DNA from: Desulfocapsa sp.
GTDB taxonomy: Bacteria > Desulfobacterota > Desulfobulbia > Desulfobulbales > Desulfocapsaceae
Assembly: GCA_022712975.1 (NCBI GenBank)
Contig: JAFLJO010000008.1
Coordinates: 1-41,056 of the forward strand
Length of the DNA stretch: 41,056 bases
Reading direction: 5' to 3'
Made by a program: the position numbers and the translations under genes. A model generated the notes under the pieces. It searched no databases, was not told where the DNA came from, and saw only the letters and a program-made list of their open reading frames with translations. Within the stretch, counting starts at the first letter, position 1, and each line of letters starts with the position of its first letter. Positions 8,237 to 16,614 of the stretch are shown in pieces.

Positions 8237-8557
8237 ATGTCTGATACCATACTTGTTTATACAACATTTGAAGAAAAAGAAGAGGCTTTGAAACTTGTAC
8301 GGATACTTCTTGAAAAGCATCTCATTGCCTGCGCTCAGATAGATTCACCAGTAGATTCGTTGTACTGGTGGGATGGCGTAATTGAACAGACAAAAGAATA
8401 CCGAATTGTAATGAAAAGCAGCCAATCATTATGGGAAAAGTTGGAACAGGAAATTTGCAGATATCATTCGTATGATGTTCCGGAAATTCTGGCTGTACCG
8501 GTAACGTCAATAAGCAAAGACTATGAAAAGTGGATGCGGGGAGTACTACAGCAATGA
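8237..8557 (+). CDS. cutA: Divalent-cation tolerance protein CutA
   Basis: A 106-residue CutA1-family protein, a small trimeric ferredoxin-like fold linked to copper and other divalent metals. The diagnostic stretches are YTTFEEKEEALKLVRILLEK near the N-terminus, LIACAQIDSPVDSLYWWDG in the middle and VPEILAVPV near the end. The length is typical. No strong ribosome site precedes the ATG (the leader is AT-rich), so expression may be low or the start may depend on an unstructured leader. The stop overlaps the start of the next small gene as ATGA, so the two are translationally coupled. The biochemical role of CutA remains unsettled in the family. Confidence 0.93.
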   Translation: MSDTILVYTTFEEKEEALKLVRILLEKHLIACAQIDSPVDSLYWWDGVIEQTKEYRIVMKSSQSLWEKLEQEICRYHSYDVPEILAVPVTSISKDYEKWMRGVLQQ

Positions 8558-8772
8558 GTGATGAAAAGAATAAACCTGAAAAGAAACTATCCTATCGACA
8601 ACGAAAACTTGGGAAATTTGTTTGCCATTGTTGTAAAAAGGAGTTGCCGTATTGCCTTAGTTGTCCCTGTGGATTTATGATTTGTGAAGAATGTTTTAAA
8701 GAAAACCTATGGGGGATATCCAACGGACCCACTTGGATTTGCCCTGATTGTGAAAGAATCCGTATGACCTAG
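8554..8772 (+). CDS. Small zinc-ribbon protein, unknown function
   Basis: A 72-residue basic protein with eight or nine cysteines arranged as pairs: CHCC, CLSCPC, CEEC and CPDC. This is typical of a double zinc ribbon or RING-like treble clef. The start at 8554 is supported by the ATGA overlap with cutA; the longer frame would begin inside cutA. The N-terminal dozen residues are lysine and glutamate rich. Pairing with cutA suggests a metal-related or regulatory role, but that is inference from position only. I do not recognise a named family. Confidence 0.75.
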   Translation: MSDEKNKPEKKLSYRQRKLGKFVCHCCKKELPYCLSCPCGFMICEECFKENLWGISNGPTWICPDCERIRMT

Positions 8773-8806
8773 GGAACTAACTAAATTTAATAAACAAAGG
8801 CCGAAT

Positions 8807-10528
8807 ATGAAAAAAAATGGAATAGTTTTACTTGCATTTGCATTTCTCTGCGTTGTGGGCTTGTTTTTCTTTTTAAAAGAAACTCAGGAAAAGGAAGTTG
8901 TTGCCGCTGATTTTCTTCCAAGTGACGTTCTTTTTTATGGTGAACAGATCGAATTTGCTAAACTATATAAACAGTTTTTAGACAGTCGCCTGGGACAAAC
9001 CTTGACAAACCTCGATTATAAACAAATTGCGGCAGAACTTGGGGAGCAGGGAAAGCCCATTCTTGAGCTTGATGATTTCCAAAAGAAGATACTCACTATT
9101 CTTGATGATCCTGCATTTAATGAGCTTTTTGGAAAACAATTTTCAGTGGCTCTCTTCCCTGCAAATTCATTTTCTGCAGATAATCCAGCCAAAGCTTTAG
9201 GGGAACGTTTGCTGCTCATTGCAAAACCTCGTCATAATGTGCAATTACTGCAATTTCTTGCCCCTATACTGAATCAGGATATTCAACAATCAACTGTTCA
9301 GTATGGTTCTCATATTATTACAAGATATAAGCTGGATGAATCCAATACCATTTCAACTGCCACGGTTAAAGGTTTGGTTCTTGTCGGGCTTGAGGAGCGG
9401 TTAGTACGAAAAGGTTTAGACCGTTTTGATACAAAAGAAAATACCTTAAGTGAAAATAAGGATTTTCAGAGATTGCGAAAAAACTTTCAGGGCGCGCAAC
9501 TGTTCAGTTATCTTTCTTTGCCCTCTTTATTTGAGCAGGGGAAGATGATCAGCAAAAACCTTCAAGATGCTGAGAAAAAGGAATTTTTAAGACTTCTGGA
9601 GTATTGGCGAGGCTGGGGGGCCGTGGCCTATGGAGCCTGGTACGAAAAGGGGGTGATTAAGGATAAAACAGAGATCCTTTTTGATAAAAACAATCTGGAT
9701 AGTAGAGTGGCTCGTCTCTTTGATGTGCAACCTGCCCTGAATCGAACCCTTGGAATGGTGCCTGCCGAAACCCTATTCTATTACTGGACAAATACCCTGA
9801 ACCTTCCCCTTCTCTGGGAGTTGTATTCCGCAGCCATTATTCAGCAACAACCGCAATCCCTGAACTTACTCCGAAAGGAATTACGAGATAGTGTTGGAGT
9901 AGAACTGGAAGAACTACTTGATATGATAGGTGAAGAGTTTGCGGTTGTTGTAAGGGGTGTGGGAGCTGACGGTATACCTCTTCCCAAAATTGCTGCAACA
10001 ATACAGCTGAAGGAACCCGATCGTTTTATGAAAGTATTTTTTGCATTGCTTGAAGAAGCTGAGATTCCACTTAACTGGAAGAAATTTGAGAATCATACTA
10101 TTACGTTCTGGGGAATTGCTCCACAAGGTGGTTTGCAACCGGCATTTACTTTGATAGGTGACTATCTATTACTTTCAAATTCTCTTGATCTTGTTACGCA
10201 CATTATCACCCTTAAAAGTGACTCTGGCAAAAATCTTTTAAATAGCGCGGAGATGCAGGAGGTTGGAAAAGGGATGAATGAGAAAAATAATTCATCCGCC
10301 TATGTCCACATTGCACTTTTAACAGATGCTTTAAAAGACATGGCAAGCTGGACTGCTTCCATGGCAAGTATTCAGGGGCCTGAGGTGGCAAAGGATGCTG
10401 ATATTGTAGTGAATAAACTTATTTTGCCATTGCTTGACGGCCTTGCCATGTACACAAAGCTTGGTTCTCGAAGCGTTATAACTAAAGATTCTATTATTAT
10501 TGAGTCTATCATAACTGTTACCCAATAA
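8807..10528 (+). CDS. Membrane-anchored DUF3352-like protein, unknown function
   Basis: A 573-residue protein with one hydrophobic segment at residues 5-23 (GIVLLAFAFLCVVGLFFFL) followed by a soluble region, so most of it should face the periplasm. It contains two similar-looking halves with phrases such as FGKQFSVALFP and EEFAVVVRGVG, each followed by a predicted beta-rich section, and GDYLLLSNSLDLV late in the chain. This pattern recalls the DUF3352 family, although I hold that only loosely. AAAGG lies before the start. It lies 34 bases after the zinc-ribbon gene and 28 before the next gene, consistent with a cutA-to-thiL transcript. Confidence 0.6.
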   Translation: MKKNGIVLLAFAFLCVVGLFFFLKETQEKEVVAADFLPSDVLFYGEQIEFAKLYKQFLDSRLGQTLTNLDYKQIAAELGEQGKPILELDDFQKKILTILDDPAFNELFGKQFSVALFPANSFSADNPAKALGERLLLIAKPRHNVQLLQFLAPILNQDIQQSTVQYGSHIITRYKLDESNTISTATVKGLVLVGLEERLVRKGLDRFDTKENTLSENKDFQRLRKNFQGAQLFSYLSLPSLFEQGKMISKNLQDAEKKEFLRLLEYWRGWGAVAYGAWYEKGVIKDKTEILFDKNNLDSRVARLFDVQPALNRTLGMVPAETLFYYWTNTLNLPLLWELYSAAIIQQQPQSLNLLRKELRDSVGVELEELLDMIGEEFAVVVRGVGADGIPLPKIAATIQLKEPDRFMKVFFALLEEAEIPLNWKKFENHTITFWGIAPQGGLQPAFTLIGDYLLLSNSLDLVTHIITLKSDSGKNLLNSAEMQEVGKGMNEKNNSSAYVHIALLTDALKDMASWTASMASIQGPEVAKDADIVVNKLILPLLDGLAMYTKLGSRSVITKDSIIIESIITVTQ

Positions 10529-10556
10529 AGACAGTACATAGCCCGGATAAAAACGT

Positions 10557-10943
10557 ATGGAAAAACTCGTCGATGAATTAAAACAGGTTGTCCCTTTTAA
10601 AGAGAGTACAGATATAGGTGACATTGTTTTAATTGTTGCCAAAGAACCACAGATGCTTGTTTATGCACTGGTCACTGACATTACAAGAGATACAACAAGA
10701 AAGGATGAATGGTGGCATATCGCACTAACTTTTCTCACTGTACCACCACAGGAACTTACCTGGACCTTGCGCACAGCCCAAATGACCGGAATGGAAATCT
10801 TTACTATGGGTGGTGAAGAACGGTTTGTAAAAGCTGTGAATCTTACTCCTGCAATTGCCCCTGAACCTGAACCTGATGAACCGCCAACTGTTAAAAAATC
10901 AAAGAAACCTGCTACAGGATCTTTCTTGAAGCGAGTGAAATAA
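10557..10943 (+). CDS. Small conserved protein upstream of thiL, unknown function
   Basis: A 128-residue soluble protein with no signal peptide or membrane segment. The first 95 residues look like one small alpha/beta domain (VVPFKESTDIGDIVLIVAK, MLVYALVTDITRDTTRK). A proline/glutamate-rich linker PEPEPDEPP follows, then a basic tail KKSKKPATGSFLKRVK that could contact nucleic acid or membrane. The stop and the thiL start share one base (TAATG), a coupling seen in real operons. I do not recognise the family. Confidence 0.65.
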   Translation: MEKLVDELKQVVPFKESTDIGDIVLIVAKEPQMLVYALVTDITRDTTRKDEWWHIALTFLTVPPQELTWTLRTAQMTGMEIFTMGGEERFVKAVNLTPAIAPEPEPDEPPTVKKSKKPATGSFLKRVK

Positions 10944-11932
10944 TGGCTGTCTGGTCTGAACGTATGCTTATTGAGCGGATACGCCAAGCTAGTGAAGGCT
11001 CTGCTGATGGTTTGATTACATCCATAGGTGATGACTGTTGCGAGGTTCGCGCAAATGGTTCCTTCCTTCTGTCCACAGACAGCCTGATTGATTCGATTCA
11101 TTTTAATAGGAGTTTTCATCCTCCGCACCTACTTGGGCGTAAGTCAATTGCAGTAAACTTAAGTGATATTGCTGCCATGGGAGGCAAACCTCGATTTGTT
11201 CTGCTATCTCTCAACTTACCCGAAGATCTTGAATGGGAGTGGATATCTGCATGGCTTGATGGGGCGCTTGAAATCCTGAATGAATATGATTGTATGCTCA
11301 TTGGTGGTGACACCGTAAAATCAAAAGAACTGGGAATTACCGTAACTGTGCTTGGTGAACCGGTGGGGGAGGGTGCTATTTATAGAACTGGTGCAAAAGA
11401 AGGTGATACTCTCTGGGTTTCCGGGCCGCTTGGTTCAGCAGGAGCCGGTCTTGCATTACTTAGTAACGACCATTTGCAGTCCGGTTCACTCGATAAGACT
11501 TTGTTTGGTGCGCTGCTTGAGGCTCACTTGAATCCTGTTCCGAAAATAGCTTTGGGTCAGAAACTTGCAAAATCCGGATTTGTAAGCTCAATGCAGGACA
11601 TTTCAGATGGTCTTGCGACAGATCTGGCTCATACCTGTAAGGCATCAGAAGTGTTAGCACTTATCCATGCAGAACGTCTGCCCTATCTTCCTGAATTACA
11701 AATTGCAGCGGATCAATTAGAGATGGAAATTGAAGACCTGATTCTTCGTGCCGGAGAGGATTATCAGCTTCTGTTTACTGTCAAAAAGGGGCAAGAGACT
11801 TTGTTCCGCCAGTCGCTTCTCCAAACAGAACCGGGAATTGTCAGAATTGGAGAAATTTCTTCGGGCAATGGTGTTTTTTTGAAAAAGAAATTAACAATAG
11901 AAGAAATATCATTTCAGGGCTACGAGCATTGA
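10943..11932 (+). CDS. thiL: Thiamine-monophosphate kinase ThiL
   Basis: A 329-residue ATP-dependent kinase that makes thiamine diphosphate from thiamine monophosphate. The PurM-like fold is marked by the metal sites IGDDC near residue 30, STDSLIDSIHF, SDIAAMGGKPRF and LIGGDTVKS. QDISDGLATDL and RAGEDYQLLFTV lie in the C-terminal half. The length is normal. It overlaps the previous small gene by one base, which suggests translational coupling. No other thiamine gene is in the window, and no TPP riboswitch was recognised upstream. Confidence 0.95.
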   Translation: MAVWSERMLIERIRQASEGSADGLITSIGDDCCEVRANGSFLLSTDSLIDSIHFNRSFHPPHLLGRKSIAVNLSDIAAMGGKPRFVLLSLNLPEDLEWEWISAWLDGALEILNEYDCMLIGGDTVKSKELGITVTVLGEPVGEGAIYRTGAKEGDTLWVSGPLGSAGAGLALLSNDHLQSGSLDKTLFGALLEAHLNPVPKIALGQKLAKSGFVSSMQDISDGLATDLAHTCKASEVLALIHAERLPYLPELQIAADQLEMEIEDLILRAGEDYQLLFTVKKGQETLFRQSLLQTEPGIVRIGEISSGNGVFLKKKLTIEEISFQGYEH

Positions 11933-11980
11933 AGCGAAACAATCGTAACAGAACACCTTCTGCCAACAGGGAAGTTACAC

Positions 11981-12499
11981 TTACACAAAAAGTTTGATAT
12001 TTACTTCCTTACCCCGCCCCTCAAACTGCCTGTATCCAGTATTTGACTGATCCAACATTCGCTTAGAAGCTTTTACAGAATCAGTGTGACCATACTTGTC
12101 CGAGAGGTAAATAATTTCTTTAATTCCTGATTGAATGATCACTTTGGTACACTCGTTACAGGGAAAAAGCCCCACGTAAATTCTACAACCTTTTAAGTTA
12201 GGGGCTGTAGAATTAAGAACAGCATTGAGTTCTGCGTGACAAACATAGGGATATTTTGTGTCAAGATAACTTCCTTCCCTTGCCCATGGAAGTTCATCGT
12301 CAGAACATCCCCAGGGAAAACCGTTATATCCGACACCCACGATTTTATGATCACTATTGGCTACACAGGCACCAACCTGAGTGCTGGGGTCTTTACTTCT
12401 TTCAGCGGAAAGAAGTGCAACAGCCATAAAATATTCATCCCAGCTGAGATAGTTTTTTCGTTTTTTTGTTTTTGTTTCTGTTTTTGTTTCTGTTCTCAT
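11981..12499 (-). CDS. Deoxycytidylate (dCMP) deaminase
   Basis: A 172-residue zinc-dependent deaminase converting dCMP to dUMP for thymidylate synthesis. The zinc site is H88-A-E90 (CHAELNAVLN) with C114 and C117 (FPCNECTK), and DPSTQVGACV precedes it as in the family. I place the start at 12499, after AGGA at a seven-base spacing and eight bases past the upstream lipoprotein stop; the longer frame overlaps that gene. The N-terminus KTETKTKKRK is low-complexity and encoded by a short tandem repeat (see 12451-12495), so its length may vary. It is probably cotranscribed with the two genes to its right. Confidence 0.9.
   Translation of the reverse strand: MRTETKTETKTKKRKNYLSWDEYFMAVALLSAERSKDPSTQVGACVANSDHKIVGVGYNGFPWGCSDDELPWAREGSYLDTKYPYVCHAELNAVLNSTAPNLKGCRIYVGLFPCNECTKVIIQSGIKEIIYLSDKYGHTDSVKASKRMLDQSNTGYRQFEGRGKEVNIKLFV
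12451..12495. repeat. Short tandem repeat in the 5' end of the dCMP deaminase gene
   Basis: On the plus strand GTTTTTGTTTCT recurs, followed by partial copies, giving a T-rich low-complexity tract of about 45 bases. On the coding strand it specifies alternating Lys, Thr and Glu. The basic unit of 12 bases is a multiple of three, so unit gain or loss would keep the frame. Confidence 0.6.
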
Positions 12500-12507
12500 A
12501 AAATATC

Positions 12508-13311
12508 CTACATATAGGGGATCCATGTGCGAATCATACGCTGCAACTGCTGTTTGCTTTTTAGATCAGCAATAAATGCGTTGGCCTGATTCAGTAATTC
12601 ACTGTCTTGCTTGCGGATTCCCCATGCGATGTATTCTTCTGTGGCGAGTGTGAGGATTGGGGCCAGTTTATTGTTTTCATTGATAGCTGCATAATGACAG
12701 ACCATGGGGGCATCGTAAACAAATGCATCAATTTCTTTATTGATGAGAGCTTTTACTGCATCAGTGGATTTGTCGAAGGTTTTTATTTTAGCACCATTAA
12801 TGGTCTTTGAGATAAACAGATCGCCAGTGGTATCTTTAATGGTACCTATGACGTAATTCGAGTTCATCAAGCTGTAGATCCCCGTGGAGAAGTGGGCTTG
12901 ATCTTCAAGGCGAACAAGTAGAATTTGACCGGAGCGCAGGTAGGGATTTGCAAAAGCAATTCGATACTGCCTGGGCTGGGTGATGGACATTCCTGACATG
13001 ATGATATCGATCTTGTTGTTTTCAAGAGCCTCGATCTGGTTTTCCCATTTTAATTCAACAAATTTGATTTGTTTTCCGGTGAATTCTCCGAGTTTTCTCG
13101 CAAAATCAGCTTCGAGTCCGATAGTCTCTCCGTTCTTTGAGTAGATAAGAGGAGGAGCATTGCTTGAGACACCAACGCGAATAAGGTCTGGAGCAGGTGC
13201 GATATTTGCGCTCCGAGAGTTAGTGTTTGTTGAAACACAAGAGGAGAGCAGCAGAGCCAGTAAGCCTGTAATCAGTAGAACCGGGATGGAAAAAGAAGAA
13301 TTGTTTTTCAT
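12508..13311 (-). CDS. Extracellular solute-binding lipoprotein (family 3)
   Basis: A 267-residue periplasmic binding protein of the amino-acid type. The signal peptide ends in the lipobox LLSSC with Cys25 as the lipidation site. The mature part begins with IRVGVSSNAPPLIY and continues with GLEADFARKLGEFTG and DIIMSGMSITQPRQ, all standard for family-3 receptors such as GlnH or PBPb domains. The ligand is not predictable from these motifs. No ABC permease or ATPase is adjacent, so it may act as an orphan receptor or serve a transporter elsewhere. It starts seven bases after the hydrolase stop, and the dCMP deaminase follows. Confidence 0.85.
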   Translation of the reverse strand: MKNNSSFSIPVLLITGLLALLLSSCVSTNTNSRSANIAPAPDLIRVGVSSNAPPLIYSKNGETIGLEADFARKLGEFTGKQIKFVELKWENQIEALENNKIDIIMSGMSITQPRQYRIAFANPYLRSGQILLVRLEDQAHFSTGIYSLMNSNYVIGTIKDTTGDLFISKTINGAKIKTFDKSTDAVKALINKEIDAFVYDAPMVCHYAAINENNKLAPILTLATEEYIAWGIRKQDSELLNQANAFIADLKSKQQLQRMIRTWIPYM

Positions 13312-13317
13312 TGTGTG

Positions 13318-14154
13318 TTATTTCTCCGAGTACGTTTTTGTTGTTTTTCTATGACGGCGCCAATTTGTTACCCCTGTAACTTTATCAATGAAGACTTTTA
13401 TGGTCTGGAAATAGAGTTTTCCACCTGTCAGAATCATGGTATTGTGGGTAGCGCCGGGGATGACGACAAATTCTTTAGTTCTTGCGCCACTGTACGATTG
13501 AAGTTTCTCAGCTTCATCAGCTGCAATTATTTCATCTTTTGCGCCATGCAATATAAAAGTCGGAATAGTAACTTTTGCTATTTTTTCAACATTCTGAAAA
13601 CCATCTTCTTCGGTAAAGTCAATTCCGCTGATATCAATCCCAAGGGATTTGGCAAGGGGAATGGTGTCAGCAATTCCACTTTCAATAAGCAAACCCTTGA
13701 TGTCATCACCATGTCTGGTGGCAAGGTCAATGGCAGATATGGAACCAAGTGAGCGCCCCATAATGAAGAGGGCACCTGTATATGCATGATGGCTTAACCA
13801 GTTTTGCACTTCACAGAAAAGGACTTCGGCATCGAAGAGCATTGAAGCAACACAGGGAGAACCACTGCTCCAGCCATACCCTCGATAATCCATGACAAGT
13901 AGATTGATTCCAGCATGATTGTATAGCGGCCCGATGTCGTCATAGTCTGCAACAATCTCACCATTGCCATGGAAAAAAATAATATTAGGACTGCTGATAT
14001 CATGGATATAGAGCCTGCAGCCAATGAGCACACCAGGCTCAGTTTCAATTTCCAGATCAATTGCTCCTTTTGGAAGTGGCGTAACTTCGCTGCGGCGTGG
14101 ATAAAAGATTGAAGAAATAAAATTTGGAGTATCCAGTTTTGGGAAAGTTTGCAT
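13318..14154 (-). CDS. Alpha/beta hydrolase (serine aminopeptidase S33-like)
   Basis: A 278-residue alpha/beta-hydrolase. The oxyanion segment FFHGNGE is at residues 60-66, DYRGYGWSSGSP follows, the nucleophile elbow is GRSLGS with Ser135, and the likely acid and base are in HGAKDEIIAADEA and GATHNT. The arrangement resembles the ABHD13/BEM46 group, whose substrates are mostly unknown esters or thioesters. No signal peptide is seen. It is the first gene of the three-gene minus-strand set with the lipoprotein and the dCMP deaminase. The start at 14154 is the first in-frame ATG and lies next to a 465-base gap. Confidence 0.85.
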   Translation of the reverse strand: MQTFPKLDTPNFISSIFYPRRSEVTPLPKGAIDLEIETEPGVLIGCRLYIHDISSPNIIFFHGNGEIVADYDDIGPLYNHAGINLLVMDYRGYGWSSGSPCVASMLFDAEVLFCEVQNWLSHHAYTGALFIMGRSLGSISAIDLATRHGDDIKGLLIESGIADTIPLAKSLGIDISGIDFTEEDGFQNVEKIAKVTIPTFILHGAKDEIIAADEAEKLQSYSGARTKEFVVIPGATHNTMILTGGKLYFQTIKVFIDKVTGVTNWRRHRKTTKTYSEK

Positions 14155-14442
14155 GAAAATCCTATTAAAATAATTAATTCTGAATGAGTGTACTTGTTTT
14201 TTGTGAGTACTGAGAAATCAGATAATACATTTTATTCGTTGCAACTATAAGGAAGTTTGATGGGAAAATCCAGTGAAGAGCTTTAATTTTACTTTTTATG
14301 ATGAAAAACAGTGGGAAAATTGAGACAAACACATTCTCAAAATGCATAATCCTTGCTATCCGAGTGCCAGATATTTATAATAAAGATAATTTGTTACGAT
14401 GGTTCCGCTTTGGCATCTTAAAACGACTTAGTAGCGGAGTGC
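14155..14442. other. Non-coding AT-rich gap
   Basis: Between the divergent hydrolase gene and the nested palindrome there is about 290 bases of AT-rich DNA. I found no supported coding frame, no RNA gene and no clear promoter boxes. It should hold the promoter of the minus-strand hydrolase unit. Confidence 0.5.
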
Positions 14443-14580
14443 AAATAACTTGAACAAAGATCACAGTAGGGTTCTATATTAATTTATAACCGCAGAGACG
14501 CAGAGTACGCAGAGAAAAGACTTTTTTGTGAAACTCTGCGCACTCTGCGTCTCTGCGGTGCATTAATGTTCAAGTTATTT
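14443..14580. repeat. Nested palindromic element
   Basis: Two inverted repeats are nested. The inner one pairs 14489-14514 with 14534-14559 over 26 bases with one mismatch; it is built from repeats of the motif CGCAGAG and has a 19-base loop containing TTTTTT. The outer one pairs AAATAACTTGAAC at 14443-14455 perfectly with GTTCAAGTTATTT at 14568-14580. Sequences of the type ACCGCAGAGACGCAGAG are, from memory, dispersed in many bacterial genomes as non-autonomous palindromic repeats. It lies 40 bases upstream of the next gene start and could act as a terminator, RNA stabiliser or mobile mini-element. Confidence 0.8.
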
Positions 14581-14619
14581 ATTTCTCGTTCCTTAGTATT
14601 CTCATCACGAAGAAAAGAC

Positions 14620-15300
14620 ATGAAACGTATCTATTTCTCCCTCATTTTCCTTTTGCTGCTCCCATGTCCTTCTTTGGGGCAAAGTCAACGCGTAGAGCTA
14701 ATCGAACATTGGTACCATATGGTCACTGGTGACAAGCATGAGCATTTTCTCTGGTCCATGACACCAGGGAGCACCACAGTACGGATCTCCTCAAAAAAAG
14801 AACATGAAGAAACTTCTCTCGTCTGTCTCCCAACTGGCGAGGTGACCCATTGGCAACAACAGGATGTAAATGGCACTTTTTTAACTGCATTTCGCTCCGG
14901 AGAGAGTTTATCAATCACTGGTAAAAGAGATGGGAATGAAATTCTAAAACGCTTTGAACTTGATGAAAAACCCTGGTATCAGTTCCTGTCATTCTCACTA
15001 CGTTCTTTTCTTGCAGATAAAAACGCGCAGACAATCACTTTCTGGATGCTTCGTCCAGACACCCTGGAACCCTTTCTGCTTAAAGCCACAAAGGTTGGCA
15101 GCGAAACCATCCAGTCCCTTCGAGAGCCATTATCGGCCATAAAAATAAAAGTTGCTCCGCATGGATTTAGGGGGAAATTCTGGCATGCTCACTACTGGTA
15201 TCGTCTCCCTGACTTTCTCTTTGTCATGTATCGGGGTACCCACGGAGGTCCTCTAACACCCGAGACAATTATTACTTTGGATGAGTACAGAAAACTATAA
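14620..15300 (+). CDS. Secreted protein of unknown function (DUF3108-like at most)
   Basis: A 226-residue protein whose first 20 residues (RIYFSLIFLLLLPCPSLG) form a clear signal peptide, with cleavage likely after SLG. I prefer the start at 14620, because the frame upstream is part of the palindromic element and has no hydrophobic run. The mature region is rich in beta-type segments and aromatic residues (HWYHMVTGDKHEHFLW, HAHYWYRLPDFLF), resembling proteins that act on or bind cell-surface lipids. The weak likeness to DUF3108 is only an impression. It is the first gene of the forward group with the radical SAM, PHP-glycosyltransferase and TIM-barrel genes. Confidence 0.6.
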   Translation: MKRIYFSLIFLLLLPCPSLGQSQRVELIEHWYHMVTGDKHEHFLWSMTPGSTTVRISSKKEHEETSLVCLPTGEVTHWQQQDVNGTFLTAFRSGESLSITGKRDGNEILKRFELDEKPWYQFLSFSLRSFLADKNAQTITFWMLRPDTLEPFLLKATKVGSETIQSLREPLSAIKIKVAPHGFRGKFWHAHYWYRLPDFLFVMYRGTHGGPLTPETIITLDEYRKL

Positions 15301-15337
15301 ATTGTATTTTACGAATTATTTCACAAGGAAATCTTAA

Positions 15338-16614
15338 ATGATACCATTTCAGGCAATGAAACCCTTCTTCAAAGGAAGAATCCCCGGCCAGCTTATTATT
15401 CAGTTTTCCAACCAGTGTAACGCTGCCTGCCCCCAGTGCGGGATGAGGCGTTCAGCTGCCATCGACCGAAATACGCTCCACACCGACCAGACAAAGCGAC
15501 TTATTGACAGTGCTGCTGAGAATGGGTTTCAGGCACTCTCCCTGACGGGGGGCGAGCCTCTCCTTCATCTGGATATGTTGTTAGAGTTGATCAATTATGC
15601 ACGTCAGGCGGGTATTTCTCATGTGCGAACTGGCACCAACGGCTATATTTTTCAAGGATCTGACAAGCCCGATTTTGAAAAACGAATCCATCGAATCGCT
15701 GAAGGATTCAGCAAGAGTGGCCTCTCTTCCTTCTGGATCAGTCTTGATTCTGCGAATCCCGAAGACCATGAGGCCATGCGCGGCCTGAAGGGATTGATTA
15801 AGGGAATTGAAAAGGGACTTCCCATTTTTCACGCCCACAACATTTACCCTTCCGCAAATCTTGGAATAAATCGAAATACAGGTGGTAGTAATCCCCTGCT
15901 CTATCAGGAGGATCTTGAAAGTGAGGTCTTTTTTGAACTTTTCAAGGAGGCGTTCAGAAAATTTTACAAATTTACTCTCGATCTTGGTTTTACCACCACA
16001 AGTGCATGCTATCCAATGAGCCATGAAGAAGAGGGAACCGCAGAAGAACATGCACAGGGGGAAAGCAGTCATGACATATCCACCTATGGCGCGACCTCAA
16101 CGGATAGAGTGATTCATTTCAGCCCCAGAGAAAAAGGACTCATCTTCCAGGCCCTTTACGAGACCATACCTGAGTTTCGTTCTCGATTACGGATTTTACA
16201 CCCCTCTGCTCCCTCTACAACCTGGTTCGACAATACAGAGACGGTATGGAGTCACTCTATTCCTGTCATGGAGGAATTAATTTCTTTTTTGTTGAATGCG
16301 GACAGGGAAAGATTCATCCCTGCGGTTATCTGTCTGAAAGTCTCTCTGAGCTTCCGAATTTACAGAAAAGACCTCATACAAAAAGTGATTGTAACCAATG
16401 TGAATGGGAATGTTTTCGAGACCCCTCTGACCTCATGGGACCATTTGCCGAATTTTTCACATCACCCTTTAAATTGTTTGGTAAGCTCATAAACAATCCA
16501 AAATATTACAACATATTACGAAAAGACTTACACTATTATAGCGCCTGTAATTATTTTGATGGAAAATTGCCGCCGGATTATACAAAACTTCAAAAGTTCT
16601 CCAAGGATTTATGA
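15338..16614 (+). pseudogene. Radical SAM / SPASM-like protein, frameshifted
   Basis: The 5' part encodes a radical SAM enzyme: C27-x3-C31-x2-C34 in SNQCNAACPQCG binds the 4Fe-4S cluster, and SLTGGEPLLHLD is the SAM-binding GGE motif. Near base 16212-16216 the frame shifts by one base. The natural C-terminus continues in the next frame, where YSCHGG, HPCGYLSES and CNQCEWEC give the extra cysteines of a SPASM-like auxiliary cluster domain, and it ends at 16614 as ATGA with the next start. Restoring one base gives a plausible join (PSAPSYNLVRQYRDG). The original frame runs on to 16492 with unlike sequence. AAGGAAA precedes the start. It may be a true pseudogene or a sequence error. The substrate is unknown. 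Confidence 0.8.

Noticed and set aside
10661..11128. 155-residue minus-strand ORF
   Set aside because: It lies antisense to the small protein gene and thiL, with composition that mirrors them; no motifs of its own.
15581..16072. 163-residue minus-strand ORF inside the radical SAM gene
   Set aside because: It is antisense to a clear radical SAM coding frame and has no recognisable domain or ribosome site.
16285..16291. Slippery heptamer T-TTT-TTG in the radical SAM gene, in phase for -1 frameshifting into the tail frame
   Set aside because: The conserved YSCHGG motif of the tail frame already lies upstream of the heptamer, so a slip here would miss part of the conserved domain. A one-base loss near 16212-16216 explains the join better.
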